Origin: Falsiroseomonas oryzae
GTDB lineage: Bacteria > Pseudomonadota > Alphaproteobacteria > Acetobacterales > Acetobacteraceae
Assembly: GCF_027856955.1 (NCBI RefSeq)
Contig: NZ_JAPSMD010000002.1
Coordinates: forward strand, 21,744-85,743
DNA length: 64,000 nucleotides
Direction: 5' to 3'
Of the stretch, positions 52,415 to 61,250 are shown one piece after another. The translations under genes and the position numbers were made by a program. The notes under the pieces were generated by a model that saw only the letters and a list, made by a program, of their open reading frames with translations, made no database searches and was not told the origin of the DNA. The first letter of the stretch is position 1, and the number at the start of each line of letters is the position of its first letter.

Positions 52415-53833
52415 ATGACCGACGCGCCGACGATGGAGGAAGTGGCCCACAGCGCGACGGCCGGGGGCTGGGTGCCCTTCGTCCCGCCCTACACGCCGCC
52501 CTGGCCGGCGCTCCCTTCGCTCGTGCGCGCCATGCTGCGCGGCGATGGCGACCTGCTCTCGCTGCTGCCGGTAGAGGCCTACCACATGAAGATCGGGCCG
52601 CTCGGCTACTCGCGCAGGTCCATCGTGGTGGTGAACGAGCCGGCGATGGTGCGCCACGTTCTGGCGGACCCGGAGGGCATCTTTCCGAAATCGGATCTGA
52701 TGGTGCACGCGCTGGAGCCGCTGATCGGCGACAGCATCTTCGTCTCCTCCGGCGCCACCTGGAAGCGCCAGCGGGAGATGATCGACCCGGCGCTGTCGCT
52801 GATGCGGGTGAACCGCGCCTTTCCGGCCATGCAGGCTGGTGTCGCCGGTGCGGAGGCCGAGTACGACGCCCATGCGCGCGACGGTACGCCCTTCAGCCTC
52901 GACCTCGCCATGAGCCACCTGACGGCCGACATCATCTGCCGCACCGTCTTCACCACGACGCTGGCGACGAAGACTGCGCATGACGTCTTCGACGCCTTCA
53001 CCGAGTTCGAGCGCCGCGTGGCGCAGGTCGAGATCCGCCGGCTGATCTGGGACAAGGCCTGGACCAAGGCGCCGCAGAAGGCGCCGGTGCTGGAAGCCTG
53101 CGCCGTCATCCGCGCCCGCATCGGCGAACTGCTCGACACGCATCTCGCGGCCGGCGCCAGCTTCGACGACATCGCCCAGCAGGTGATCGAGGCGCGCGAC
53201 CACCTGGGCGGCAAGGCCTTCACGCGGGAGGAGTTGATCGACCAGCTCGGCGTGCTGTTCCTGGCCGGGCACGAAACCTCCGCCAGCGCCCTGACCTGGG
53301 TCTTCGCCATCCTCGCCACCCAGCCCGCGCTGGTCGCCCGCCTCCGGGCCGAGGTCGAGGAGGTGACCGGCGGCGGCCCGATCGAGTTCCACCACATCAA
53401 GCGCCTGACGCTGACGCGCAACATCTTCCGCGAGACGCTGCGCCTCTACCCCCCCATCACCTTCCTGCCGCGCGTCGCCAACCAGGCGACGTCGCTGGAC
53501 GGCTACCGGCTCAAGAAGGGCGCGCTGGTGATGGTCGCGCCCTGGGTGCTGCACCGCCACCGGCTCTACTGGAAGGACCCGAACCGCTTCGATCCCGACC
53601 GCTTCCTGCCGGACCGGGAAGGCGAGATCACCTCAGGCGCCTACATCCCCTTCGGCATCGGCCCGCGCATCTGCGCGGGCGCCGCCTTCGCCACCATCGA
53701 GGCGACGCTGCTGATCGCCCGCCTGTTCCGGCGCTACGACTGGGCGCTGGCCGCGCCGGACCGGATCCGCCCCGCCGCGCGCCTCACCACCCGCCCTGTC
53801 GAGCAGGTCATGTGCACCGTCACCCCTGCATGA
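52415..53833 (+). CDS. Cytochrome P450 in the carotenoid region
   Basis: 472 residues, soluble class (no N-terminal anchor helix). I-helix oxygen-binding motif AGHETSAS, K-helix ETLR, and the haem-binding loop FGIGPRICAGAAFA with Cys420 as thiolate ligand. The substrate is not known. P450s are not part of spirilloxanthin or spheroidene synthesis; here it is flanked by crtD paralogue/DUF2306 (divergent) and crtC (convergent), and is translationally coupled (ATGA) to an ATP-grasp gene, so oxidation of a carotenoid or an isoprenoid end group is plausible. Confidence 0.93.
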   Translation: MTDAPTMEEVAHSATAGGWVPFVPPYTPPWPALPSLVRAMLRGDGDLLSLLPVEAYHMKIGPLGYSRRSIVVVNEPAMVRHVLADPEGIFPKSDLMVHALEPLIGDSIFVSSGATWKRQREMIDPALSLMRVNRAFPAMQAGVAGAEAEYDAHARDGTPFSLDLAMSHLTADIICRTVFTTTLATKTAHDVFDAFTEFERRVAQVEIRRLIWDKAWTKAPQKAPVLEACAVIRARIGELLDTHLAAGASFDDIAQQVIEARDHLGGKAFTREELIDQLGVLFLAGHETSASALTWVFAILATQPALVARLRAEVEEVTGGGPIEFHHIKRLTLTRNIFRETLRLYPPITFLPRVANQATSLDGYRLKKGALVMVAPWVLHRHRLYWKDPNRFDPDRFLPDREGEITSGAYIPFGIGPRICAGAAFATIEATLLIARLFRRYDWALAAPDRIRPAARLTTRPVEQVMCTVTPA

Positions 53834-55032
53834 CCGGCACCGTCCTGGTCACGCTCGGGCGCCTGCCCAAGGGGCTCGACATCTGCCGCAGCTTCGCCGC
53901 GTTCGGCTGGCGCGTGGTGGTGGCGGAGCCGCATGCGCGCCATCTCTGCGGCGCATCCAACAGCGTCACGCGCAGCGTCCGCATGCCGCCGCCGGCCGAG
54001 GGCAAGCGCGCCTATCTGCAGCTTCTCGCCGAGGCCGTGCGAAAGCACGGCGCCGATCTCGTCGTGCCGGTCTCGGAGGAGGCGATGCATGTCGCCTTCC
54101 TGCCACACGTTCTGCCGGACACGCCCGTGCTTGCGATGCCGCCCGGCCTCATGCTGGCGCTGCACCACAAGGGCCGCTTCGTGGAGATTGCGCGCGAGGC
54201 CGGGCTCGCCGTGCCGGAGACGCATCCGCTCGGCAGCGACGATGCGGCCGCGATGGCGCGTGCCGGCTGTGTCGTGGTGAAGCCCGCGCATTCCGCCGCC
54301 GGCCGCGGCGTGAAGGTCCTGGCGCCGGGTGAGCCGCTGCCCGCCCCCGATGCCGCTGCGCCCGCCGTGGTCCAGCGTTTCCTGCCGGGGGCGGAGTTCA
54401 GTTCCTGCACCCTTGCGCGGGAGGGCCGCGTGCTCGGCACCGTGATCTATCGCGGTGTCCAGTTCGCGGGCTCCGTCGCCTGCGCCTTCGAGCGGATCGA
54501 CCATCCGCAGGCCGAGGCCTGGATCGCGCGGATCGTCGAGAAGCTGGGCTGGACCGGCTTCATCTCCTTCGACATGCGCGAGGATGCCGAGGGCCTCATC
54601 CACGCCATCGAATGCAATCCCCGCACGACCAGTGGCCTGCACTTCTTCGAGACGGCCGACATCGCCCCGGCCATCCTCGGCGTGCGCGACACGCTGCGCC
54701 ATCGCGAGGCGACCCGGCTGCAGCAATTCTGGTCCTGCCTGACGGAGACGCAGCTCTCGGCTTTCCGCGGCGAGCGCGCCGCGCTCGGCCATCTGCGCAA
54801 CCTGCTGCGCACCCGCGACGTCACCTGGTCCGCGCGCGATCCCCTGCCGCTGCTGACCATGCCCGTCACCGCCTGGCCCATCATGCGCGAAGCGGCCCGC
54901 AAGCGCGTGCCCTTCGGCGAAGTCGCGACGCTGGATGTCGGCTGGTTCGAAGGCGAGGCGAAGCCGGCCGGTCCTACCGCAGCGGCCGCGGCACCCGCCA
55001 CGGCAGCATCGCGAACATCAGCGGCGACCTGA
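53830..55032 (+). CDS. ATP-grasp ligase-like protein
   Basis: 400 residues. The N-terminal pre-ATP-grasp region (GTVLVTLGRLPKGLDICRSFAAFGWRVVVAEP) resembles carbamoyl-phosphate-synthase-like ATP-grasp proteins; then VVVKPAHSAAGRGVKVL (ATP loop), QRFLPGAEFSS and the Mg-binding IHAIECNPRTTSG. Such enzymes activate a carboxylate and join it to an amine, thiol or similar group. It overlaps the P450 stop (ATGA), so a P450-made acid could be its substrate (inference). An Ala/Pro-rich tail overlaps the convergent crtC end by 59 bases. Confidence 0.88.
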   Translation: MTGTVLVTLGRLPKGLDICRSFAAFGWRVVVAEPHARHLCGASNSVTRSVRMPPPAEGKRAYLQLLAEAVRKHGADLVVPVSEEAMHVAFLPHVLPDTPVLAMPPGLMLALHHKGRFVEIAREAGLAVPETHPLGSDDAAAMARAGCVVVKPAHSAAGRGVKVLAPGEPLPAPDAAAPAVVQRFLPGAEFSSCTLAREGRVLGTVIYRGVQFAGSVACAFERIDHPQAEAWIARIVEKLGWTGFISFDMREDAEGLIHAIECNPRTTSGLHFFETADIAPAILGVRDTLRHREATRLQQFWSCLTETQLSAFRGERAALGHLRNLLRTRDVTWSARDPLPLLTMPVTAWPIMREAARKRVPFGEVATLDVGWFEGEAKPAGPTAAAAAPATAASRTSAAT

Positions 55033-55957
55033 ACCGATCGAGCGACAGGCTCTCATGCACGGCCGCCGCGTCTCGGCCGAGCAGGCGCGTGTGGATCTCC
55101 GAGCGCGAATAGAAAGGAGCGTCGGTCAGCGTGCGCGTCACCCGCGCCGGCCCTTCCGCCCGCGTCGGTCGGCGCAGCCGCCACAGCGTCCGGGGCAACT
55201 CGAATTCCGGCGGCGGCGCGAAATCGGTCAGCGCACTGTCATCCGTTGCCCGCAGCGCCAGCGAGATCTCGGACCCGTCCCGACGCTGCGCGTTGTAGAG
55301 GATCGCCGTGGCATCCGGCAGCGCCGCGCGGCACCAATCCCAGCCCCGGAAATCCTGCTCCAGCGGCGCCGCGCCGGCATTGGTGTCGAAATAGGCCGCG
55401 CCCGACCAGCGCAGCGTCGGGCTCTCCAACTCCACCTCCACCCGCGACCGCGGTGCGATCGGCTGCCATTCGTGCCGGCCATGCGTATCCAGCGTGAAGC
55501 GCCTGGTGGACAGCGCCGCCGGATGCAGCCGCACAGTGCCGCGCAGGCGGGATGGGATCGGCGCCGTCACCTCCTCGATGTTCACCGTCAGCGTGGTGCC
55601 GTCCCAGGACAGCGCGCTCGGGCCGATCGCAAGATGGTCGGCGTCGCGGCGCAGCGCGTGGCGGCGCCGGTCGGTCATCGCCCAGCGCGAGGGCGTGCCG
55701 TAGAGCACGACGTTGAGGCAGCAATGGTCGTGCGGATCGCCGCCGGTGCCGCCCTCCGCCAGACGGGCCAGCGCATACCAGGGCGAGAACACCGTGCCGA
55801 TGAAGGCGATGATGGTGATGCCGTGCTTCCCGTCATCAGACAGCGCGTCGAGATACCACCAGCAATAGCCGCGCCGGCCCACCGGCCGGTCGAAGGCCCA
55901 GGCGCGTGGCCCGGTGACCACCGGTCCCACGGTCTTGTCGTGCAGCACGTCGCTCAT
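54974..55957 (-). CDS. crtC: Hydroxyneurosporene synthase (carotenoid 1,2-hydratase)
   Basis: 327 residues; adds water to the C-1,2 double bond of neurosporene/lycopene. GYCWWYLDALSDDGKHGITIIAFIGTVFSPWYA and DHCCLNVVLYG near the start, GWDWCRAALPDATAILYNAQRRDGSE later, are CrtC signatures. The start overlaps the stop of the upstream crtD (ATGA). Confidence 0.94.
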   Translation of the reverse strand: MSDVLHDKTVGPVVTGPRAWAFDRPVGRRGYCWWYLDALSDDGKHGITIIAFIGTVFSPWYALARLAEGGTGGDPHDHCCLNVVLYGTPSRWAMTDRRRHALRRDADHLAIGPSALSWDGTTLTVNIEEVTAPIPSRLRGTVRLHPAALSTRRFTLDTHGRHEWQPIAPRSRVEVELESPTLRWSGAAYFDTNAGAAPLEQDFRGWDWCRAALPDATAILYNAQRRDGSEISLALRATDDSALTDFAPPPEFELPRTLWRLRRPTRAEGPARVTRTLTDAPFYSRSEIHTRLLGRDAAAVHESLSLDRFRSPLMFAMLPWRVPRPLR

Positions 55958-57450
55958 CCGCGATCCTCGATCACCCGCGCGGCCGCCAGCCGGCCGGAGA
56001 TGGCGGCCATCGCCACCCCGGCACCGGGATGCGTACCGCCGCCGACCAGGTAGAGCCCTGGCAGCTTCGTGCGCGCCCCCGGGCGGCTGAACGCGGCTTG
56101 CCAGCCATGCACCGCCGGGCCGTAGAGCGCGCCGCCGTTGCCCGGGAACAGCCGCTCGAACTCCGCCGGCGTGGTGACCACCTCGGCCTCCGGCCGGCGC
56201 TGCACCGGGACGCCGGCGCGGCGCAGCCGGTCGAAGGCCGTGGTCGCGCAGCGCTCCACGGCCTCCCCGGGCAGCGGCCGCAGGTCGGCGCGCGCCGGCG
56301 CGTTCACCATGGCCAGCAGGCGTTCCGGGCCATCCGGCGCTGCTGCGCCCTCCGCCCGGTCCTGCGCCCAGAGCGTCACGGTCGGCGTGGTCGGCAGCCG
56401 TCCTCGATAGGCGATCTCGGCGTATTCGGCGGTCGGATCGTCGGGATGCACTACCGTCTGCATCGCCGGCGCGCCGCCGTCGACGGCTGCGCGCATCGCC
56501 CAGGTGATGGCGGAGAAGGATCGGCGCTCCGGCGGCAGCCGATCCACTGCGCCGGATGCCGCACGCCCGAAGCGTCCGGCGCCCAGCGCCGCCGGATCTG
56601 CGTTCAGCACGACGGCCGCCGCCGGCACCGTCTCGCCATCGGCCAGCCGCACGCCGCTGGCGCGCCCGCCGTCCACCAGGATCTCGCGCACCTCCGCCTC
56701 GTAGCGGAAGGCGGCTCCGCGCGCCCGGGCCACGTCCGCCAGCGCCTCGGCCAGGCGGATCATGCCGCCCTGGACCGCCCAGAGGCCCTGCAGCTCTACA
56801 TGCGCCACCAGCATGAGCGTGGCCGGCGCCTGCAGCGGCGAACTGCCGACATAGGTCGCGACCCGGGCGAAGACCTGGCGCAGCCGCGGTTGCGGGAAAT
56901 GGTCGCCCAGCGCGTCCCAGAGCGTGCTGAAAGGCGAGGCACCGAGCAGCCCGCGCAGCCCGGATTGGGCGGCCAGCGCGAGCGCGCCGGGGCGTTGCGC
57001 GCGCAGGAAGGGGGCCTCCAGTGCGTCATGGATACGCTTTGCCCGGTCGCGGAAAGCCCGGTAGCCGCGCGCTGCGGCAGCGCCGGCGAAGTCGCCGACC
57101 GCCGCTTCCGCCGCCGCGGGCTCCACCGGCAGGTCCAGGCGCGCGCCGTCCACCCAGGCGTGCCGACCGAGGCTCGCCTGCCGCGTCAGCTGCAGCCTGT
57201 CCGCGAGGCTGTCGCCGGCCTGCGCGAAGATCTCCTCGAAGACCGGGCGCAGGGTGAGCAACGCCGGGCCGGCGCCGACCGGCACGCCATCCACCATCAC
57301 GTCGCGGATCTTGCCGCCGGGCCGGGCCGCGCGTTCCAGCACCAGCACCTCCCGCCCGCTGGCGGCCAGCAGCGCGGACGCGACCAGCCCGCCGATCCCG
57401 GCGCCGATCACCACGACGACCTGGCTTCGCGCGCCCATGCCGACACTCAA
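55954..57450 (-). CDS. crtD: Methoxyneurosporene dehydrogenase (copy B, adjacent to crtC)
   Basis: 498 residues. VVVVIGAGIGGLVASALL, PGGKIRDVMVDGVPVGAGPALLTLRPVFEE, the region PATLMLVAHVELQGLWAVQGGMIRLAEAL shared with copy A, and C-terminal GLYLVGGGTHPGAGVAMAAISGRLAA. Coupling with crtC is the classical crtDC arrangement, so this is the better candidate for the authentic CrtD. Start MSVGMGARSQ at 57450 or the second Met at 57438. A perfect PpsR box is 18 bases upstream of 57450. Confidence 0.92.
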   Translation of the reverse strand: MSVGMGARSQVVVVIGAGIGGLVASALLAASGREVLVLERAARPGGKIRDVMVDGVPVGAGPALLTLRPVFEEIFAQAGDSLADRLQLTRQASLGRHAWVDGARLDLPVEPAAAEAAVGDFAGAAAARGYRAFRDRAKRIHDALEAPFLRAQRPGALALAAQSGLRGLLGASPFSTLWDALGDHFPQPRLRQVFARVATYVGSSPLQAPATLMLVAHVELQGLWAVQGGMIRLAEALADVARARGAAFRYEAEVREILVDGGRASGVRLADGETVPAAAVVLNADPAALGAGRFGRAASGAVDRLPPERRSFSAITWAMRAAVDGGAPAMQTVVHPDDPTAEYAEIAYRGRLPTTPTVTLWAQDRAEGAAAPDGPERLLAMVNAPARADLRPLPGEAVERCATTAFDRLRRAGVPVQRRPEAEVVTTPAEFERLFPGNGGALYGPAVHGWQAAFSRPGARTKLPGLYLVGGGTHPGAGVAMAAISGRLAAARVIEDRG

Positions 57451-57467
57451 GGTAGCGACATGCGATG

Positions 57468-57485
57468 TGTCAAGTCAGGCTGACA
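57468..57485. promoter_or_regulatory. Perfect PpsR box between crtD and ppsR2
   Basis: TGTCA-AGTCAGGC-TGACA matches the consensus in full. It is close to the crtD start (minus) and 218 bases from ppsR2, so crtDC is its probable target. Confidence 0.8.
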
Positions 57486-57565
57486 GTCGGGAGCAGGGCT
57501 CCAGCCCCGATCCGTGCCTTTTCGCTTACACGATCCCGCGTTTACCTACGAAATGAGACGATGCA

Positions 57566-57587
57566 GCCGTCATCCGGCATTGACGGC
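57566..57587. promoter_or_regulatory. Palindrome with PpsR-like core GTCA-N8-TGAC
   Basis: GCCGTCA-N8-TGACGGC is a perfect 7-bp inverted repeat. Relative to the PpsR consensus each outer base is changed symmetrically (CGTCA / TGACG). It could be a second PpsR box or one preferred by PpsR2. Confidence 0.5.
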
Positions 57588-57604
57588 AGCCCCGTCTCAC
57601 TACA

Positions 57605-57639
57605 CATGACAGCTCTGGAAGGCCACGCAAGCTGTCATG
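57605..57639. promoter_or_regulatory. 10-bp inverted repeat upstream of ppsR2
   Basis: CATGACAGCT (57605-57614) and AGCTGTCATG (57630-57639) are perfect complements around 15 bases. The half-sites contain TGACA and TGTCA in the order opposite to a PpsR box. It could be an operator for autoregulation of ppsR2 or an RNA hairpin in its leader. The rest of the 57451-57702 gap holds nothing else recognised. Confidence 0.5.
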
Positions 57640-57702
57640 ATCCGGCTGCGGTTAGACCGCTCGGACCACGTCGCTTCGGGCTAAGGATTCGGGACGAGTC
57701 GC

Positions 57703-59055
57703 ATGAACCGAGTTGCGATGACCCAGCCTGACGTCACCCTGGTCCTCGACTGGGATGGCATCATCCGCGACGCATCGGTCGCCTCCTCGATCGCCAAGGA
57801 AGGCCTGGAGGGCTGGGTCGGGCGGCACTGGACCGAGACGGTGGGGGACCTTGCCGGCGATCAGGTCCGCCGCATGGTGGAGGATGCCCGGGATCGCGGC
57901 GTCTCCGCCTTCCTGCAGGTCACTCAGCGCTTCCCCTCCGGCCTCGAACTGCCGATCGAGTACACAACGGTCCGGCTCGGCGGTCAGGCGGGGCTGATCG
58001 CCGTCGGCAAGAGCCTGCAGGCGGTCCAGGAGCTGCAGACCCGCCTGGTCGCCGCGCAACAGGCCCGCGAGCAGGACTACTGGAAGCTGCGCGAGATCGA
58101 GATGCGCTCGCGCCTGCTGTTCGACGCCTCCTCGGAGGCGGTGCTCGTCATCTCCGCCGCCGACCTCCGCATCATCGAGGCGAACCCGGCGGCCATCCGC
58201 GAGCTCGGCCTCGCCCCCGGCTGGGACTTCGCGCAGGAAGTCGCGCCGCGCGACCGCAACGCCTTCCGCGAATTGCTGGCCCGGGCCCGCGAGCACGGCC
58301 GCACGCCGGGCGTGCTGCTGCACCTTGGCGCTGGCGGCACGCCCTGGCTGCTCCGCGTCTCGCTCATGGCGCGGGAGCCGGAGCCGGTCTTCCTCATCCA
58401 GCTCGCGCCGGCCACGCCGGAACCCGGGCGCGGCCTCCCGCGCGCCGTGCCGCCCCGCACGGACGAGTTGCTGGAAGGGCTGCCGGACGCCTTCGTCGTG
58501 GCCGATGCCGATGGCCGCGTGCGGCGCGCGAACCGGGCCTTCCTGGACCTGGTCCAGTGCGCGACGGAGGCGTTGGTGCTGGGCGAGCCTCTGGGCCGCT
58601 GGCTGGCCACGCCCGGCAAGGACGCCGCGGTGCTGCTGCGCACCCTGCGCGAGCATGGCGAGGTCCGCCTGTTCCCCACTGTCCTGACCGGAATGCTGGG
58701 CACTGAGGCGGAAGTCGAGATCTCCGGCACGGCCAGCAGCAGCGGCGGGCCGCTGGCGATGGGCCTGCTGATCCGCGACATCGGCCGCCGGGCGCGGGCC
58801 GAGGATGGCAGCGACGAGCTGCGCGCCGCGATCGGCGAGGTCCTGCGCGAGATGGGACGCCTGCCTTTGCCGGTGCTGGTACGCAACACCTCCGCCGTGG
58901 TGGAGCGCGCCTGCATCGAGCAGGCCCTGCGCGAGGCCGGCGGCAACCGGACCGCCGCGGCCGATGCGCTCGGCCTCAGCCGGCAGAGCCTCTACGCCAA
59001 GCTCGAACGCTACGGGCTGCACGAAGCCCGTGACGAGGAGGCGTTGGACGGATGA
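57703..59055 (+). CDS. ppsR2: PpsR-type regulator, copy 2
   Basis: 450 residues with the PpsR plan: N-terminal PAS-like domain, Q-rich linker (LQAVQELQTRLVAAQQAREQDY), two PAS domains (SEAVLVISAADLRIIEANPAA; PDAFVVADADGRVRRANRAFLDLV) and Fis-type HTH (RTAAADALGLSRQSLYAKLE). Cys404 lies at the HTH start. It is coupled (ATGA) to a bacteriophytochrome gene, exactly the ppsR2-bphP pairing known from photosynthetic Bradyrhizobium and Rhodopseudomonas, where PpsR2 is the phytochrome's partner. Start at 57703 or the in-frame ATG 57718. Confidence 0.93.
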   Translation: MNRVAMTQPDVTLVLDWDGIIRDASVASSIAKEGLEGWVGRHWTETVGDLAGDQVRRMVEDARDRGVSAFLQVTQRFPSGLELPIEYTTVRLGGQAGLIAVGKSLQAVQELQTRLVAAQQAREQDYWKLREIEMRSRLLFDASSEAVLVISAADLRIIEANPAAIRELGLAPGWDFAQEVAPRDRNAFRELLARAREHGRTPGVLLHLGAGGTPWLLRVSLMAREPEPVFLIQLAPATPEPGRGLPRAVPPRTDELLEGLPDAFVVADADGRVRRANRAFLDLVQCATEALVLGEPLGRWLATPGKDAAVLLRTLREHGEVRLFPTVLTGMLGTEAEVEISGTASSSGGPLAMGLLIRDIGRRARAEDGSDELRAAIGEVLREMGRLPLPVLVRNTSAVVERACIEQALREAGGNRTAAADALGLSRQSLYAKLERYGLHEARDEEALDG

Positions 59056-61247
59056 GCGAGGCCGGGCCCGCCTCCTCCTCGGCGGCGCCCTCCTTCGCGG
59101 AGGCCGACCTCAGCAACTGCGAGCGCGAGCGGATCCACCTGCCGGGGTCGATCCAGCCGCATGGCGCCCTGCTCGTGGTGCGCGAGCCGGACCATGTCGT
59201 GGTGCAGGCCAGCGCGAATGCTGGCGCCATCCTGGGCCTGCCGGCCGTGCTCGGGCGCAAGCTGCGCGACCTCGGCGGCGATCTGGCGCCCGCCATCCTG
59301 CCCCTGACCCTGGAGCCGCTGGATGGCGTGCCCGTGCCGCTGCGCGTGCGCGCCGGCGCGGCGGCAGCGGAGTTCGACGCGCTGCTGCACCGCACGCCCG
59401 GCGGCGGGCTGGTGGTGGAACTGGAGCCGGCCCAGCCGCAGCCCGATATCGCCCAGCGCGTGGATGCCGCACTGCAGGCCTTCCTCTCCTGCTACGCCCT
59501 GCGCCAGCTCTGCGAGGAGGCGGCACGGGTCTTCCGCGACGTCAGCGGCCATGACCGCGTGATGGTCTACCGCTTCGCGGAGGAAGGGCACGGCGAGGTC
59601 TTCGCCGAGCAGCGGCGCCCCGACCTCGAACCTTATCTCGGCAACCGCTACCCGGCGTCCGACGTCCCGCAGGTCGCCCGCCGTCTCTACGAACGCAACC
59701 GCCTGCGCGTCGTGGCGGATGCGGATTACGTGCCGGTGCCGCTGGAACCAAGGCTGAACCCGCTGACCGGCGCCGAGCTCGACATGTCGCTCTGCATGCT
59801 GCGCAGCGTGTCGCCGATGCATGTGCAGTACCTCAAGAACATGGGCGTGGCCGGCACCCTGGTGTGCTCCGTGATGGTCGGCGGCCGGCTCTGGGGCCTC
59901 GTCGCCTGTCACCACGACACGCCGCGCCGCCCGCCCTTTGCCGTCCGCGCCGCCTGCGACTTGCTGGCCGAGGCGCTCGGCACCCGCATCGCCGCGCTCG
60001 AATCCTTCGTCCAGGCACAGGCCGAGCTCTCGGTGCGCCGCCTGGAACAGCGCCTGGTCGAGGCGATCTCGCGCGAGGGCGACTGGCGCGCCGCGCTGGT
60101 GGACAGCCCCGCGACGCTGCTGCAGCCGCTCGGCGCCACCGGCGCCGCCCTGTTTTTCGAGGGCACGGTCCAGACCGTGGGCGAGGTGCCCGGCACCTCC
60201 GCCCTGCGCGAACTCGGCGCCTGGCTCGAGACCCGGCCGCGCGAGCCCGTCTTTGCCACCCAGTCCGTGCGCGAGGTGGCGCCGGCGCTTGCCGCCATCA
60301 CGCCGGTCGCGGCCGGGGTGCTGGCCGTGCCGATCTCCGCCTCGCCCGGCGAGTATCTCGTCTGGTTCCGGCCGGAGGTGCAGCGCACCCTGGTCTGGGG
60401 CGGCGACCCGAACAAGCCGATGGAAGTGAGCGGCGGCGAGCGCATCCTGACGCCGCGGCGGTCCTTCGCGAAGTGGCACCAGCTGGTCGAGGGCTGCTCC
60501 GAGGCGTGGTCGCCGAAGGACCTCGCCACCGCGCGGCTGATCTGCGATTCGGTCAGCGACGTGGTGATCCAGTTCCGCTCCGTGCGGCTGCTGATCGCGG
60601 AGGACCAACTGGCGCAGGTGCGCCGGCAGGTCGCGGCCTCCGAGCAGCCGGTGCTGATCTGCGACGCGCGCGGTGCGATCGGCCTCGCCAACGAGGCCTT
60701 CGACCGGCTGCTGCCGGCGCTGCGCGGCGCCCGCCCCCGGCGCATCGACGACCTGGCGCCTTTCTTCGCCAACCCCGCCGAGGTGCGCCGCCGCCTGCAC
60801 GACCTGGTCGAGAACCGCCAGTCCTGGAGCGGCGAGGTCCGGCTGGCGGATGACGAGGCCTCCGGCAGGCCGATGCTGGTCCGTGCGGACCCGGTCTTCT
60901 CCACCCCGGACCGCATCCTCGGCTTCGTCGTGCTGTTCAACGACCTGGCCGAGCGCAAGGCGGCGGATGCCGCGCGGAAGCGCTTCCAGGACGTGATCGC
61001 GGAGAGCCACCGCACGCGCGCCGGCTGGCTCGACCGGCACGCCGATCTGGTGTTCCAGGCCATCCTCGCCTCCCTGGTCGAGAACGCCCAGCTTGCCGCG
61101 CTGGAGATCGCGGAGGGCGTCGACGTCTCCCGCATGCCCGCCATGCTGGAGAGCGTGCGCGCCTCCGTCGCCCGCACCACGGAGATGCTGGAGATGCTCG
61201 CCCGGCAGCTCGGCACGGCGAAGCCCCCGAACTGGGACGACGGCTGA
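59052..61247 (+). CDS. bphP: Bacteriophytochrome without histidine-kinase core
   Basis: 731 residues: PAS (about 20-125) with biliverdin-binding Cys23 (LSNCERE), GAF (about 140-310) with PASDVP (Asp204) and chromophore-pocket His257 and His287/288, PHY (about 330-510) with the tongue motif PRRSF (468-472), then one PAS domain (about 525-635) and a helical C-terminus. No H-box, N, G1 or G2 kinase motifs are present. This matches the BphP1 type that signals by binding PpsR2 and not by phosphotransfer. It overlaps ppsR2 (ATGA) and precedes haem oxygenase by 3 bases. Confidence 0.95.
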   Translation: MSEAGPASSSAAPSFAEADLSNCERERIHLPGSIQPHGALLVVREPDHVVVQASANAGAILGLPAVLGRKLRDLGGDLAPAILPLTLEPLDGVPVPLRVRAGAAAAEFDALLHRTPGGGLVVELEPAQPQPDIAQRVDAALQAFLSCYALRQLCEEAARVFRDVSGHDRVMVYRFAEEGHGEVFAEQRRPDLEPYLGNRYPASDVPQVARRLYERNRLRVVADADYVPVPLEPRLNPLTGAELDMSLCMLRSVSPMHVQYLKNMGVAGTLVCSVMVGGRLWGLVACHHDTPRRPPFAVRAACDLLAEALGTRIAALESFVQAQAELSVRRLEQRLVEAISREGDWRAALVDSPATLLQPLGATGAALFFEGTVQTVGEVPGTSALRELGAWLETRPREPVFATQSVREVAPALAAITPVAAGVLAVPISASPGEYLVWFRPEVQRTLVWGGDPNKPMEVSGGERILTPRRSFAKWHQLVEGCSEAWSPKDLATARLICDSVSDVVIQFRSVRLLIAEDQLAQVRRQVAASEQPVLICDARGAIGLANEAFDRLLPALRGARPRRIDDLAPFFANPAEVRRRLHDLVENRQSWSGEVRLADDEASGRPMLVRADPVFSTPDRILGFVVLFNDLAERKAADAARKRFQDVIAESHRTRAGWLDRHADLVFQAILASLVENAQLAALEIAEGVDVSRMPAMLESVRASVARTTEMLEMLARQLGTAKPPNWDDG

Positions 61248-61250
61248 TCC

